A program made the position numbers and the translations under genes. DNA of 64,000 nucleotides, from positions 20,512 through 84,511 of the forward strand of contig JAPYMA010000228.1 of the NCBI GenBank assembly GCA_035041965.1, read 5' to 3'. The notes under the pieces were generated by a model. That model did not search any database. It was given only the letters and a program-made list of their open reading frames with translations, and was not told the origin of the DNA. Of the stretch, positions 10,883 to 24,940 are shown one piece after another (the stretch's first letter is position 1; the number at the start of each line of letters is the position of its first letter). The DNA comes from Anisakis pegreffii. Taxonomy: Eukaryota > Nematoda > Chromadorea > Rhabditida > Anisakidae.

Positions 10883-13800
10883 TTATACAGATGAACAGTT
10901 TCAATATGAAATAATTAATTTGAAGTTCAAAGTTACTGAATGCTTTCACGGATTCATTGAAAGAACGCATATATCGCACCAATGAATGACAAAAATGAAC
11001 TTCTAACCGATCCGTTTTTCGTTCAAAACTGTAAATTCGTGCAAAAGTTTCGCTGAAGCAACAAAGAACTTCGGTCTTTCACTATCTCAACACTCACATC
11101 GTCATCCCCTAAACAACAGTCACAGTTCACACTCATTCTTGCACTCTCATCCTCCATTTCACCTTTGCGCGAAAATTTTCTCTTTTTTTCGCATTAAATA
11201 AAACCGCAAGCAAGAATGTAAAATAATTCGAATAGATACGCTCAAAATTTGACGAATCAATCGTCAAATGCTAAGTATTTCATCGGAATTCTTCGTCTCA
11301 AAACTGAGCATTCAATCAAATTGTTCCTAAACGCATAATCGAAGCTTTCACATGAAAACATTCAGTTCAGAAAAGATTAAACAAACGATCATTTATGTTG
11401 TGTCCTTCAATCCTTATGTACCATTTGAATTAGAAGTAGATTGTTCGGTTATTCTTTCGCGCAGCAAAATCATTTCTTCAATCATTCCAAAACTTCTTTT
11501 TGAATTTATTGAGCAAATGTAGAAACGAATTCTGTCGTTAATGAATCAATTCAAAAAATATCTTATTCAAGAGAATCCTGAGTAGAAATAAAAGATTTAT
11601 TTAGGTGAATGAGAAATACTTGCTAAAAGACCCCAAATTTTGTACTGATTGCTAATTTTGTGAACAATTTTCATCATACAGTACATTTTTTATACAACCA
11701 CATGGAAATTCAGTTATATAAGCGAATAAAACCAATGAATCAATAATCAATTTCTAATTGATTTTCCCTTGCTTTGTTTGATTTATTCAGCTTGGAATTA
11801 TAGATGAGTGCTAGAATTGCATTGCGTTGTGAGTTATGTGTTGAAGGAATTTCAAATAAATATTTTATTCAAATAAATATTTTTTATGGTGGAATTCGTA
11901 GCATTGGAACTAGAGAAAGTGATTGGATGGGTATGCATAAATGGATGCACTTTACTGATCATTATTTCTGCTTAGTAGAGAACAGCTATGCGTGAATTTG
12001 AAATGGAAAGAATATAGTGAGAACGGAACGGAAACGACGAAAAAAAAGAGGAGAAAAACGGAGCAGCAACTATAAAAAGGTCATTATGTGAGAGTGGGAT
12101 CAAATATGGAAAATTTGCTGAAATGATGCGCGAGAGGGGGTGAAGGGAGAAAAGTGAACGGGATTTTTCGTTGTTTCGATAGATTGTCAGGCTTTGATAT
12201 AGTGATAAACTGGGATCTATAGAATAAAGTAGTGAGGAGTTTAGACGAATAGATCAGTGGATATGAGAGAGAGAATGAATGACACAATCGGGGTCGAATT
12301 CGTGAGATATTATAAATGTTTGATTGAAAAATGTTTAATTTAAATTGATTCCATTCGCTGATCTTGGTCATCTGAAAAATGAATTATCGATGAATGTTAA
12401 TTTCACTTTCACACCGAGTTCACTCATAATTATCACTGCAACCAAATTAATTAAATGAAGAGACTTTATTTTATTCGATAAAATCTCGAGACATTTCAAA
12501 AATTATTACATCTTTTGTTTATTATTTGACCATCTAACGAGAATATGAGAACCACCTTACGAGCTTGCATCATTCCCATTTACTTTTAGTTTCAGTATAA
12601 ATTATTCTGCATGAACTCATTAGCATAATACAGTTTATTAAATTATCATATTCATTTCCACGTTACGGTTATCAATAAAGTGAATGATTGAATGATGCCG
12701 GGTTGTAGCACTCTTCCACAAATTTTAACCTTCGGTACGCAAGCTAACCAATTTGCTGTCCAAGTTCTCCGAATTTGAATCTGCAGTCGAATTTTCGCTA
12801 TTGCCACCAATTTGTTTTCGAAAAACAATTGAATTCACTGAAACAGCAATCGAGTAGCTACTGAATGCAAATTTATTAATGATTTTTCTCACAATAATCG
12901 CGTGAAACGACATTCATTTTCGGATAGCAGTTCTGCTCTCCTCCCTTCCTAAAAAAAACCTATCGGTCACTGCGTGACTTCTACTCTTGAACAGTGCCAT
13001 GATTGGAAAGAATCACCTTTCTCCAAGGTATTTGCAAGCTATGCGAATTATGCTACTACTTTTCTCACAACAGGAACATTCGTCTATCTCTGCTAGTTAT
13101 CAATCACATTTTATAAGTTAAGGCTTTGTTTACAGTTGTTTGCACTTTTTATGCTAATGGCATTTGCATTTATTACACTTCATCATATATTGTTCTGCAA
13201 TCTGTCTTATCTCATAGTCTTTGCCTCAAAATGATGTAACCGACAGAACATTATTTTTGAAATGTGCACCTCATAAATATTATCCTGCACTTTACGATGC
13301 TACTTCGTTAGTCTCAATCCATGTTTGATTCCTGTCACAACTTAATAACACCATCGCTGAATCATAATATCACTTTCATCATCATCACAACCGTAAAACG
13401 AACAACCCATTCAAAATGACCTATCGTCTATTCTATTGACCCAACATTGATATCTACATTTCTGAACACCATTCAAAAAATCATCTCATCAATTAATCAA
13501 CCCCTAATTTTCAAAAAAAAGCGAAGCAAACCCTCGGCGAACATCAATCATTATCCGAACCAATCTGCTATGGTAACGAAACAAGATAACCTTAATCGAC
13601 CCTTCATTCACATATCATATATGAAACTTTTTCTACACAAGATCCCTACTCAACCGGACAAAACCGAAAAATAAACGAAAAGAATGAGCAACGCCAAACG
13701 AATGAAAAGAATGACTGCAAAAAACAAACTCTCATTTTCATCGACACAAAAAATCATCAGAAACAACAACCGATACGAATCAATGAACCTACCAACGCAC

Positions 13801-14594
13801 TCATCTGAACTAACCCTAACGTTCTGATCACTAACACCTTGGTTTGGGCTATATCATAACAATGTCGAATTTACTTGCAAATAACCAAATATAATCGGTA
13901 GCTTAAATTGAAACAAAACCATTTTGTCAATTCTAAATTTTGGCATAATTTTCGCTTGAAATCTGTCACTTTTTAAAAACGCTTTCAACATGCAATACTA
14001 AAAGCAAACAACAGAAATAACAAATTTATTATCATTATATTAACTTTAGCTTTTGACGAAAAAGCAATTACTTATCAATAATTAAACAAATCAATAACCA
14101 ACATTCAACTATTCAAGTTCCCTTGTATTGTAAATCAAACAATTAAAATAAATGAATGCGGAAGAAAAGTTACGTATTGCCACAACTTTTATCTGAAAGT
14201 AATTTGAGATTCAGAAAATTGGGCTCTAGAATAAGGAAAAATATAGATCTGTTTGGATTTATGCTTAAACGAGAACTCGATTTCCAACACTCAGATGTTT
14301 GAATGGGTGGAATTTCGCAAAAATGTGGAATTGGAACATAGAATTGAAAAGTTGAAAAACAAGAATAAGCAAAACTGTTAGCAACTGCAACAATAAAAAC
14401 GATAACAACAACAACAATAACAATAACGATAAATTCGATCAGAATAATGGTAACAATTGAACCGAATTTGATAAAAACAACAACTCGCTCACACAACAAC
14501 ATCCACGACGAACACATCCAAAATCCAATACCTATTATAATCACCTTCATCCAATTCTGATAAGCCCTTCATCTTAAGACGTTGCTTGCACTTC
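10883..14594. other. AT-rich intergenic region, no supported gene
   Basis: Nothing recognisable. One minus-strand stretch at 12725-12913 ends in a hydrophilic tail (SENSTADSNSENLDSKLVS) that could be a terminal exon, but no partner exon or family was found. Several long open frames (12084-12371, 14170-14550) are low-complexity consequences of AT-rich sequence. Confidence 0.45.
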
Positions 14595-15934
14595 TCATTT
14601 ACGAAGTTGTTTAAATGCCTTCGGCTTCTTTCGGTAACCTGCACCACTTAACTTTGAGCGAATCTCCAACTTAAAATTTTAAAATTATTGCATCAGTGAA
14701 GTCATTCAAACAAGTTTTCATAAACACTACAAAAATGAATGCAATCGATGGACAGCATAGGAAAGTAAATCAAAAATGAGACGAACAATATAGTTCAAGT
14801 GGAATTTTGATACGACCAAGCAACGATCAGAGACATTATTTGATGTGTACATGAACGGATATCGAAGTCTCATATTCAATTCGAACTACTTCTTCATTCA
14901 TTTACTCTCAATTGCTTATTCAGTCTTTCCATAAAAGTCATCATCCCGCTTTCTTGACAACAGTGCACAGTGATTTGATAACAGAATGAACGATCATTGC
15001 TGTTATTATCATATATTTACTAATATCACCCTACTGTAAAGAGCATTTTTTGACAATGATGGTCAGATGCGCGCATCAATCAACAAGTATATCAATATCC
15101 AAACGAAAACAAGAGAATAAATCAATAACATATTTGAGGAAAAACAGTGATAAGTGGGTGTTACAATGCAATAAATGAGAAAAAGTGGACAAATGAATGG
15201 ATTTGTCGTGTGTGTTTTGTGAGACTTCAATGCCTAATTTGATATTTGCTATCGTCAGAATATTTTTTACGATAATCATAAACTAATTCAAGATCACTGC
15301 TCCACAAAATCAGATTTTTTTCATGTTTGTTAGCATTGAGAATGAACGAAACTTTAAAATGGAATTTTAAACTATATAAATAATCTTATGGAGAAGTTCA
15401 TAAAGAATAAAAAAGAAGAGTTGATAAACGAATGAACGAGGGAAATTTAAATGCGTTTGTAAAATGAAATGAACCTTCGGTTTATGACTGATCGGTAAGT
15501 CAACGAAAGGTGGCGTAGTGAATGCGAACGATTTAGCAACTGCGTTCAAGTCCAATGTTTCAACATTGAAGATCGATTTCAACGAATGCGAATCATATGC
15601 GCGAACATAGCACTTGTACGCTTCCTGGAATATTGCTAACACTGCACAATATGCAATAACATTTTCGAATGGTAATAAATCATCATATAGCAACAAGAGA
15701 CATGATGAAAAGAAGCAAAAATTAATAATTTATATCATTATCACAATCACAAATCAAAAATCGTAAAAAAATAACAAATAATCGCTCATGATGATAATAT
15801 GTATGTGTGTGGTCGGACGCGCAGGGGAATGAACAAATAAATTAACGCATGAAGAATACAGCATGGTAACCACTGCTAAAAATTTAATCGGGCGCATTTT
15901 CAAATACAATGCTATGTAGGGAGCAGCCAATATG

Positions 15935-15969
<35 letters not shown>

Positions 15970-18243
15970 CATAAAACTGAACTACCTTAGCGGATTTATT
16001 CAAGTAATAATTTTGTTCGATGAGTTTTTCAAGTTGTGGTTGAATATTAGCAATTTTACTCCATGAAAATTCGAATTCATTCAAAACAACACGAGCTTGT
16101 TTCAAATAACGTAAGAAGCCAAGTTCTTCAGGCCGTAAAAGTAACAACGCATGACCAGTAGCATCTGCACCTCTTGCCGTTCTTCCTACTCTGAAATGAA
16201 AACATAGTTTATTATGAGTCAAAAATGGATGCAGTACAGGCATATGTCAGACCAGTGCATAATCTGAACAGACGTCAGTTTTATTTCGAAGAAGCAGTGG
16301 AAATTGGCTGAATGGTACGAAGATAGGTGGAATAAAGATAACTCAAATAGGCAAATGAGTCGAAGTGAATAATGAAGATATGAACAAATAAGTAACCTGT
16401 GAATATATTCACGAGGTTCATCAGGTGGGTCATATTGTACAATCCAGTCAACTTCAGGTATGTCTAGACCACGTGCCGCAACATCCGTACAGAAAAGAAT
16501 ACCGGATTTGGCTTGACAAAATGAGAAGAAGGTACATGTACGCTTTTGCTGCTTCTGTTTACCCTGTAAAACACATTGAGAAATAAACTTGTGGCATCAC
16601 TCGAACATTCTTAATGGCAATAATGCCAAAAATATTCAAATATTAGAATAGGTTTTCATCTTGTTTGTTCGATATCTTGTTGGGAATTTGTTGAAGCTAG
16701 TATTACTCAACATTTTGCACTGTACTAGATCCGAAATGATGCACAAAACTAAATACCGACTGATGAAGATGAATGAGAAGAAAGCGATTGCAGCAATTTG
16801 CACAATGCGAAGAGAAAATTTGGCCATATCAATTCTAGATTTAGGAGAATAAGAGAAAAAAAAACGAACATGAATGCATTGCACAGGAATGTCGATATAA
16901 TTGAAGAGCTCATTATGAAATTTCACTGAATTACAAGATGAAAAGAACACCATAACTTTTTTGTGACGGTTCTTTTTAAGAAAAGTAAAGAGTAACAATA
17001 ATCGCTTTTCGGATGGACAAACTACATAACCCTGAAAATGATTATCGATCAACACATGAACAAAGAAAGCAATGAATGAACACACAAAATTATTACAAAC
17101 TATGAAGCCGATTATTTTTTGACTACTTATCCACATGCCTCTTCATTCGGCGAGTGCTCATGCATTTGAATATAAATATGAGAGGCTCATAAATACTGAA
17201 CAAAAATGATGGCAAATTAGCGCAAACCTGTTGTAAACCAGATACAGTGGCAGAACCATCTTCATGAAGTGTTTCTTCTGAATCGATGCCAATTCGAAGT
17301 ACATCCGTTTGCAGTGCCAAGTTGATCAAATCGTTGACCTGCATTCCAACTACTCAATTTCTATTAAGATTCACAATAAGAAAAAACATCAACAGTTCAT
17401 TAACACTACTCGAGCAGAACGACGCAGTTATTCTCCATTTCTCATAACACAATCTGTATATTGATTCAAATAACTGGGGAAACAACAATAATAATAAACC
17501 TTTGCAGTTTGTGTGGCAGAGAACAGCATTGTTTGACGTTTCTTTGGCAGAATACGCATTATATGCTGCATTTCCATTTCAAAACCAATATCCAAAATTC
17601 GATCTGCTTCGTCGATTATCAAACATTTCAAATTTCTAACCACAAAATCATCAGTATTCTGAAAAGATGGAAAATTTTTTCTCTTGACATTATATCACAA
17701 AATGAGAAAGAATTTTCAGAAAAAAAAGGATGAACAATCTTTATATGTGGTGTTGAGTATGGACTACTGGACATTTCAAAATGAATGCGACAACTGACAG
17801 AAACTTGTTAGAAATTTAACCGCGCGAAACAATGGTTTGGTGTTAGAATGATGAGATAGATCGGCGCAAATATATTCAAAGATATTATCAACGGATTCGT
17901 TTCTGTCTTTCTGATAGCAGAATGAAGATTTCAAAAGGAACCTGTAAATGATCCAACAAACGACCAGGAGTAGCAATGAGGAAGTTAACACCCTTAGCTA
18001 ACTTCTGCACTTCAGCTTGTCTATTAGCACCACCCATTACGAGACCGTGCGTTATCGAAGGATGCTTCTCGAGTAACTCACATAACACTCCATATGTTTG
18101 CATCGACAACTCTCTTCAAACAATCATTTCACTGCATAACCCCAACAAGTCCACTTTATAAATAATCAAACACGCAATTTCCATCTTGAGAAGCAAATAT
18201 AAAAATCAGTACGTTGATAACCAATATGCACTTTATGACGTAC

Positions 18244-18280
<37 letters not shown>

Positions 18281-19199
18281 TAATAATAATAATAACACAA
18301 GAAGTAGTGAAACCTGGTAGGTGAAATAACAATAGCACCAGTACCATTACGTGCTTTCCACTCCAACTTAACCAACAATTCGACTGCGGGTATAAGAAAT
18401 GCTAATGTTTTACCACTTCCTGTCTTTGCTGCACCCAAAACATCTCGTCCCTGCAATTTAAAACAAATTCAAGCTATCAAAGAACGAATATAATAAATAA
18501 TGAACTGAAATTGAATACGTAACTGAAATAAAGGAGTATAAAACGACAAGTAATAACCTCAAGTAACGGTCTTATGGATTTAGCTTGAATTTGAGTCATC
18601 GTTTCAAAACCCATTTGTCGAATTGCTGATAAGGTTGACTCAGAAACAACATCTTTCAACGAATCAAAATTCAATTCTGATAAGTATATATTCAGATTCG
18701 ATGACTGCATCAATGAACTTTGTTCGTTATCTACTGCACTTTTACACTCCATCGACTTATTCATTTCATTCTTTTGCTCACTTTCGTTCACATCATCTTC
18801 CTTGAATAGAACATTGATTCATCTGACACCAATGTAACAGATGTGCTGCTTTAAAGCACATTTGCTATATTGATGTTATACAACATAACAAAATTGCATG
18901 TTCATGGAAACGATTTCAAACTTTCGTCAGCAAGGCATTTGAAGTGAGTTGTTTAATTTCTTGAGAACAAAAATGTGAAAAGAATTTGACGGCTTCCTAG
19001 AAATCTTATTAGCGGCAGCAACAACAATATAACAACACTTGGAATTTCGATTGTTGTACGCATAAAAATGAACAATCACCTGATTATGATTCAGCTGTTG
19101 CTGCGACTCACTGGATTTACGTTTCTTGAACCGTGTTGCTTCTTTCATCTTTTTCAATTTTCTCTTGAAAACGCATTTTTCAACGTTCACTGCGGCCAT
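14595..19199 (-). CDS. DDX18: DEAD-box RNA helicase DDX18/HAS1
   Basis: ATP-dependent RNA helicase acting in the nucleolus in 60S (and 40S) ribosome biogenesis. Eleven exons: 19199-19080, 18800-18558, 18450-18314, 18113-17942, 17658-17500, 17338-17228, 17031-16870, 16563-16397, 16190-15986, 15624-15475, 14669-14595; joined they give exactly 566 residues with a stop. Motifs: Q motif ([13 protein letters not shown], about 104-116), Walker A (AAKTGSGKT, 128-136), [19 protein letters not shown] (about 240-243), SAT (271-273), [19 protein letters not shown] (about 423). HAS1-specific features: [52 protein letters not shown] and the basic [14 protein letters not shown] tail. The N-terminus is short and Lys-rich, as in a nucleolar signal. 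Length is a little below the human protein. Introns hold AAT microsatellites. Acceptors for exons 2, 4 and 11 end in AAG. Confidence 0.97.
15933..15968. repeat. (AAT)n microsatellite in DDX18 intron 9
   Basis: Twelve uninterrupted AAT units directly downstream of the exon 9 donor; they account for the isoleucine/tyrosine-run open frames there. Confidence 0.95.
18245..18296. repeat. (AAT)n microsatellite in DDX18 intron 3
   Basis: AAT run with one interruption (AACAAT), wholly within the intron between exons 3 and 4. Confidence 0.95.
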
Positions 19200-20095
19200 C
19201 TAAAACTTTATTTCAGCGAAAATATTTTTTGAAAATATGAATAATCTTCAGACGCAATCATAAACAAAACGATAACACATCGGATAACGTTTCAAATAAT
19301 CATTTCAATTGAATTAGATGGATGTGATTAACATATACATAGACGTAAATTAACGCTTGAGCTCAACGTCTCATTTTTCAAGAAAACATACTTAATTTCA
19401 TATTTCATTTGAAGTTATGAATACACGATTTTCGTTCATTTGGTAAACAATCGATCGCTCAGTTGGCTGGTTTGCCTTTTCACAGGTACTCAAACTGAGA
19501 AAATTCTGGAATTCCAATCCATTAACTCTAATCAAGACTCCAGAAAATTATGAAAAGAAATGGATAATAGGTATAAAGTAACGAAACAACAATAATAATA
19601 TCAACAACGGTAACATCATAAATCACATTCACCTCTGTCATGCCACAAATACATAACTCATAGCAACGAAACCACTTATATGCATTCAGCTCATAATTTC
19701 CAATAAATGCAGATGCATTGAAAAGATGATTTGTCAAATATTATACAGAGATTAAAATCGAAGATCTGAGAATTTTGTTGAAATGGTGATAACGAAACTG
19801 AATCATTAGAAGCGATTTGAAGAGCACAACAAATGAACTGGAAAGCTAGCTGAATGAACGAAACTAAACTCAGAAGAGGTGAACGAAAAGTTTGAAACTG
19901 CTTGGTATGCTACAGAAAAAATAAACTGCTGATTCCAGTGTAGAACATTTTAAAAAATGAACTTCGACTTTCGATCTTCGAAGTTGCAATTAAACATCAT
20001 CAAAAGTAATCATTCAAAAACAATCCAAACGAAAAGGAGGTAAAGAACGATTGTAAAAATATGCGACAAAACATTAGGCTAGAGAATGGTCCAGA

Positions 20096-20563
20096 TCAAA
20101 TGTCAATAATTACGAATATATCCGTCTTTTCTGGCGTTTCATTGATTTGCATATTCGAGTAGGTGATTGCCTTGACTTCAGTGCCCTGTGGATGCTTGGC
20201 TAAATCGAATGATTCACCCCAACAGCGTATTTTACATTTGAAGTTTTGCCGATCCAATTGCAGAACCTCAACGATTCGACCAATAAAAAATGGTTCGGTT
20301 GAAAACGCAAATAACGCTTCATCGAGAATACGTGCCATCAACGATATTAAATCAATCCCTTCAGCTTCCATATCAAATGAATATTCACAATTTACCGTAC
20401 ATATATCAGTCATATAAGCGTACATCGCTGTCACGGTTTGCTCAATTGCTTCTTCTAATTTATCACCCCAACCGTGCAACTGAATATCAGCCGTATGGTC
20501 TAAATATTCGTATTTTATTGGTGCAATTTGCTGCTTGTCTTCGACCATTCTCGATGGTTGCAT
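20096..20563 (-). CDS. ZBTB8OS: Archease (tRNA ligase cofactor)
   Basis: Single-exon gene of 155 residues. Archease is the cofactor that helps RtcB-type tRNA ligase cycle through guanylylation; in animals it supports tRNA exon joining and XBP1-type mRNA ligation. The family is clear from KYEYLDHTADIQLHGWG at about 18-34, AMYAYMTD, ISLMARILDEALFAFS, the CWGESFDLAKHPQGTEVKA segment, ITYSNMQI, and the terminal FVIIDI with its conserved aspartate. The LDHTAD aspartate and the C-terminal aspartate belong to the metal-binding site known in this family. Length is close to the roughly 167-residue human protein; the N-terminus is shorter. The start at 20563 is the first ATG of the frame; a second Met lies five residues in. 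It lies 0.9 kb upstream of DDX18 on the same strand. Confidence 0.96.
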   Translation of the reverse strand: MQPSRMVEDKQQIAPIKYEYLDHTADIQLHGWGDKLEEAIEQTVTAMYAYMTDICTVNCEYSFDMEAEGIDLISLMARILDEALFAFSTEPFFIGRIVEVLQLDRQNFKCKIRCWGESFDLAKHPQGTEVKAITYSNMQINETPEKTDIFVIIDI

Positions 20564-23204
20564 CTCTTATATTACTACTAGTGTGACTATTTCTGCTCGG
20601 AAATATCTGTATTTCTGAAAATGCAACCTTTAAGTGACAAAACATGCAAACAATATAATAAAATGATTTTGTATTTTCTCCTTCAAACTCGAACAATAAG
20701 GTACGAATGCGTAACTGAAATTACATGTAGACAAACTAAATCGAAACCAGTTTATAAATCATGAATACGAAAATGTAAACTTTTTCTGGTTTGAACGACC
20801 ACCAATAAATGAAATAATTTTCAAAAAGAACCGATTAAAGATTTATTACATCAAAACAAAGTGATATCGGATGAAACCAGCTCATCCACTACCGAAAAAA
20901 ATATATAATTAAAAGATACAAATGACAACACATAATCGACACACTTTACAATATGCAATGCTAATCATAGACAAGCATTGACGCCAATACGTTCATATGA
21001 GTCAAAGCAGAAGACTGTTTACTTACGCGATTAATGTTCAGCTTACGGCAGGCGAATTTTTATATTTCGAATTAAATTCTTTTAACTTGGAACGGATTGT
21101 ACGTGTATCATCAAGTCGTTACAATAGGGTGATGTGAAAGTGTTCATAGAAACTAAATCATTGTGATTAAGATTGTCACAGCGACTCCGGGTCTGAGTTC
21201 GCCCCGATCTAGGCTTAGGCTTACTCGTGGCATACAGGAATTGTTTCATTACACCTCACCTAATACAACGGACTGGCACAAAGAGAGTTATTCTGTGTTG
21301 TGGAATGCAAAATTTAAAAAAAAAGATCCAGTAACAAAGCAAATATTCGAATCACGAAACACAAAATATTCTTCCTCAAAAAAGAAGGGAATTCTCGTAT
21401 TTCTACATTGCCTACAACAAGAACACGATTTCATTTCCAATATGTATCATATCCGTATCCTTAAACATTTTGTCATAATTCAATGACAAGACATAATCAC
21501 GTAGATGAAAACAATAATCAAAACAATAACGTATATTTGATTATCATTACTGATATATTCGTGTAACTAATTATTCGATCACTTGTGTTGTACAAGAACA
21601 AGATCAACTTTACAGGCATGATATCATCAGTAATCAATTGATATCATAGTTAAAACATTATGATTCGAACAGAAGAACGTGATATTCATAATCAAACAAA
21701 GATTATTGATCATAACAAAAGATATTGATTCCATCATAGACATATTCCAGATGAACAATTTCGCACTGTAAAAACAAGAAGCAATACTACCCTCTGCCAA
21801 AAACGAACAAATAAATTAGCTGACTGCAAGTTTTCAGACTCGAAAAACAAGACGGAGATAATCTATTTTGTTCCATCAAGTAAAATTTCTCTGTCAACTT
21901 CAAGTAAAGTTGAACTGGTTTTTACGAAGAGTCTCAAGAAATGGTATCAAACAGCAAACGGTCGAAAAGGTTTCTTGTTGAAATTTGACAAACAAAAATG
22001 AACTAAAACTATGAATATATCAATGAAATTGGATATTATTCAACAAAGGATGTTGATGAGGAACATGTGTAAAAACGCTAATGGAATCATAATGAGAAAT
22101 GAGGAATCTATAGATGTTGATATCAAATTGTTAAAAACCAAAACTCACAAATTGTCAAACGATGAAAGTACAAAAATCATTTTCAACGTAAATTGAAAAT
22201 GCTAATATTCAGAACGAATTAAAAAATCGACTTTCGGTGAATGGTAAGTCAATAATCAAAATAACTGAAATGAGCCAAATCATTTTTGATTAGATTCAAA
22301 ACGAATAAATATTCTTCATGATTAACTGAATGTTCGACAAACGGATTTCGTATACATTTTCAAAAACTCGTTTCAATCCTAACAGAAACGTATAAACGGT
22401 ATAACTAATATTTAAACAAAACCCCTCGCGGAGGGACAGAAGATGAACTTTCCATTATTTCATGATCCATGAATACATCATCGAATAAAGCAACAACTCC
22501 ACGTCTCAAAAATAAACTGATGACAATCAAACAGGAATATGATCACCACTTATACAGTATTAATTTTTTTCAAAAAAACACTAGTGGTATATACTCTCTC
22601 AAATTAAAGATCAGAAAAAACAACAAGCCAAAACGTTACTGATGTAAAATGAAGAAACTCTTCAAATCAAATGAGAATGTGAAATGCTGATTTTTCTGAA
22701 GCGGTTAAATAATGCAGAGGTATTAGATAAAATCATTAAGTTAACACGACCTGTCGCTTTAACTTTAATTTCGCAAGATAGACTGAAGATCAGACGATAA
22801 TAGGACTGGGAGACTGATGACAGAAAAGAAAAAAAGTGTAATGAAGCAGATAAATGGCTGTTCGGTTTGATCTGCCGAATACGAGATAGATGTAGACGCA
22901 TTAAAACTAACGTTAATATGACAGTATATATATTGTAATTTGAATGGTACTATCTCGAAAATGTGCAGAAACAATCACAAGTGCTTGGTTATATTTTCGT
23001 AACCACACATGGATGGAGCAGAGAAATAACTGTAACATCACATGCATTGAAGAGGAGGAATCGAAGAATTTAAAAATAAAATTTACGGTACCGTTAGGAA
23101 TGTAGAAATATTAGAGTGAATTAATAACAGTTGCATACTGCTTGATTTTATTGGAGTAGCAGATGAACAATAGTAACCGATAATTGACGGTCAGCAATTT
23201 TTGA
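20564..23204. other. Intergenic, archease to MAF1
   Basis: No gene supported. A plus-strand open frame of 107 codons at 21163-21486 begins in a GC-richer patch (about 21175-21235) but has no recognised domain. The rest is AT-rich with homopolymer runs. Confidence 0.4.
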
Positions 23205-23421
23205 TCATGCTTCAAATCCCCATAGTTGCTCAGCAGATAAATTGAGTGATGGATCGGTGCGAAGTGCACGACATGACATGAATAGAACGCGTTTGAGTGA
23301 TTTGTTTGAGAAGAAATAGCTAAATGACCATATCACACCATCCTCACTGAACGGATCGCCACTGTATTCAGCTCGATAACTGCAAAACGTACTCCTTTTC
23401 ACATACTAATTGCTATCTTGA

Positions 23422-23485
<64 letters not shown>

Positions 23486-24940
23486 TGCTCAACTAACTAA
23501 ATTTCCTCACTTCAAAATAAATACCTGTAAAGTCTGCACTCATTGATTTTTATAACTTCGTCAATTTCTCGCCAAAGTGCCTCCTTTATGTCATAGTAAT
23601 TCGAAACAGTCGCCGAAAGTTTCAAATCGACCAATCCAACTAATGACTGCAATCATCGATGAAATTTTATTGAAAAGTTGAAAAAATGATCCAAACCAAA
23701 TGATGAATATGTCAACAGTACTTGAAGGAGAAGAATAATTGTAACAGTTTGCATTGCATTTCAAAAACATTATTTCAAATGGACAAACTATCTGAACTCA
23801 TCAAAAACATCAGAATATCTGAATACAGCATTAAGATAATTTATTTATTCATAACAAACCAAAATATTTAAAAACCCATGTTAAAACAGATGCAGATAAT
23901 TTTTCCAAACAAAACTTTCAAAACATCAAAATTGATTGATAATATGTTGTTTCGGAATCAGAATTATCAAACGTAGGTAAAACGATAAAATCAACCGATC
24001 AATCAATCACACTACCTCAATATTCGGAATAAGTGAAAACGATTCACTTTTGATATGTGAAAAATCATAATCCGGGAATGACGTATTCAAAACACCGATC
24101 AGATCGAATAATGTCCGCGTACTAACCGCATCCAAATATTTCAAGGCACTCTTAATTACAGTGTGTTATAACGGCGATGAAGATACTTGCAAATACCGAC
24201 AATAACAAGTTGCATTGACAAGAAATGATAAATAAATAAATCATCTACCTCATCGTTATCATTGTCTGAGCCAGAACAACTTGGCTCAGAGAGGTGTCTG
24301 TAACGGGATGACCCATGATTACTCACAAAAGGCTTTGGTACGGATATAGATAATGACGGCCATGCCGTTTGATCTGGTGGTGATAATGGTTGTGGTGCAC
24401 TTCCCTTTGTTAATTGATTCTTTTTCCACTGCTTCTTCTCAGATGATACCATTTTACATGAATATGCTTCCAACCTTAATTTAATTTCATTATACAAATG
24501 GAATGCCCCTCCTTTTGCTGTGAAGGGACTGATTTCATGACCGATTCCATCGAATAACGAATAATGGATTAATATAAACCGTCCATCATCAAAGACTTCA
24601 AACTCTATCCAATTGCACTGATTTCATTTGGTCCTTTCCGGGTAAAATGTGACAGAACACGATAATTTTTAAAACTGAATTTTGATGAAGTATGTAAAAA
24701 TGCAGTTTTGATCCCAACTTATGAATCATTCTTCGAAAACATAGAAACATGCACAATTTCTTTGTCGAGACGATCTTCACATCCGAAATAAATCAGTGTC
24801 ACGATACGATCGACACATACTTTTCATAAAATTGAAAATAAAAAGACATTGAGTGACCTCATATCGAGTTGACAATCGATCGCATTACTGGATAGAACCG
24901 AACAAATTCGGTCCAAATTTGCATTTTCTAAATACTTCAT
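23205..24940 (-). CDS. MAF1: MAF1, repressor of RNA polymerase III
   Basis: Nutrient- and TOR-controlled repressor that binds RNA polymerase III and blocks tRNA and 5S transcription. Five exons: 24940-24858, 24474-24249, 24150-24016, 23646-23525, 23379-23205; phases close and give 246 residues (human about 256). Seen: N-terminus MKYLENANLDRICSVLSS, then LEAYSCKMVSSEKKQWKK (box A), a Ser/Pro/acidic linker (ALSPP-like PLSPPDQTAWPS and GSDNDNDE) that is the usual phosphorylated, disordered region, box B (TRTLFDLIGVLNTSFPDYDF), and box C (WSFSYFFSNKSLKRVLFMSC) preceded by YSGDPFSEDGVI. The C-terminal acidic tail of vertebrate MAF1 is absent; the protein ends ...AEQLWGFEA. Acceptors of exons 2 and 3 end in AAG. 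Intron 1 contains an unexplained open stretch in frame with exon 2. Confidence 0.96.
23424..23483. repeat. (TA)n microsatellite in MAF1 intron 4
   Basis: About 60 bases of pure TA between MAF1 exons 4 and 5. Confidence 0.97.
24475..24628 (-). other. Open coding-like stretch in MAF1 intron 1
   Basis: Read on the minus strand, about 50 codons run without a stop straight into MAF1 exon 2, in the same frame. The translation looks protein-like rather than low-complexity, with IEFEVFDDGRFILIHYSLF and EISPFTAKGGAFHLYNEIK. There is no Met in it, and a stop lies just upstream. A possible acceptor (AAATCAG) sits at its start. It could be an alternative 5' coding exon of MAF1, an exon of another gene, or chance. 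I do not recognise the sequence. Confidence 0.35.
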
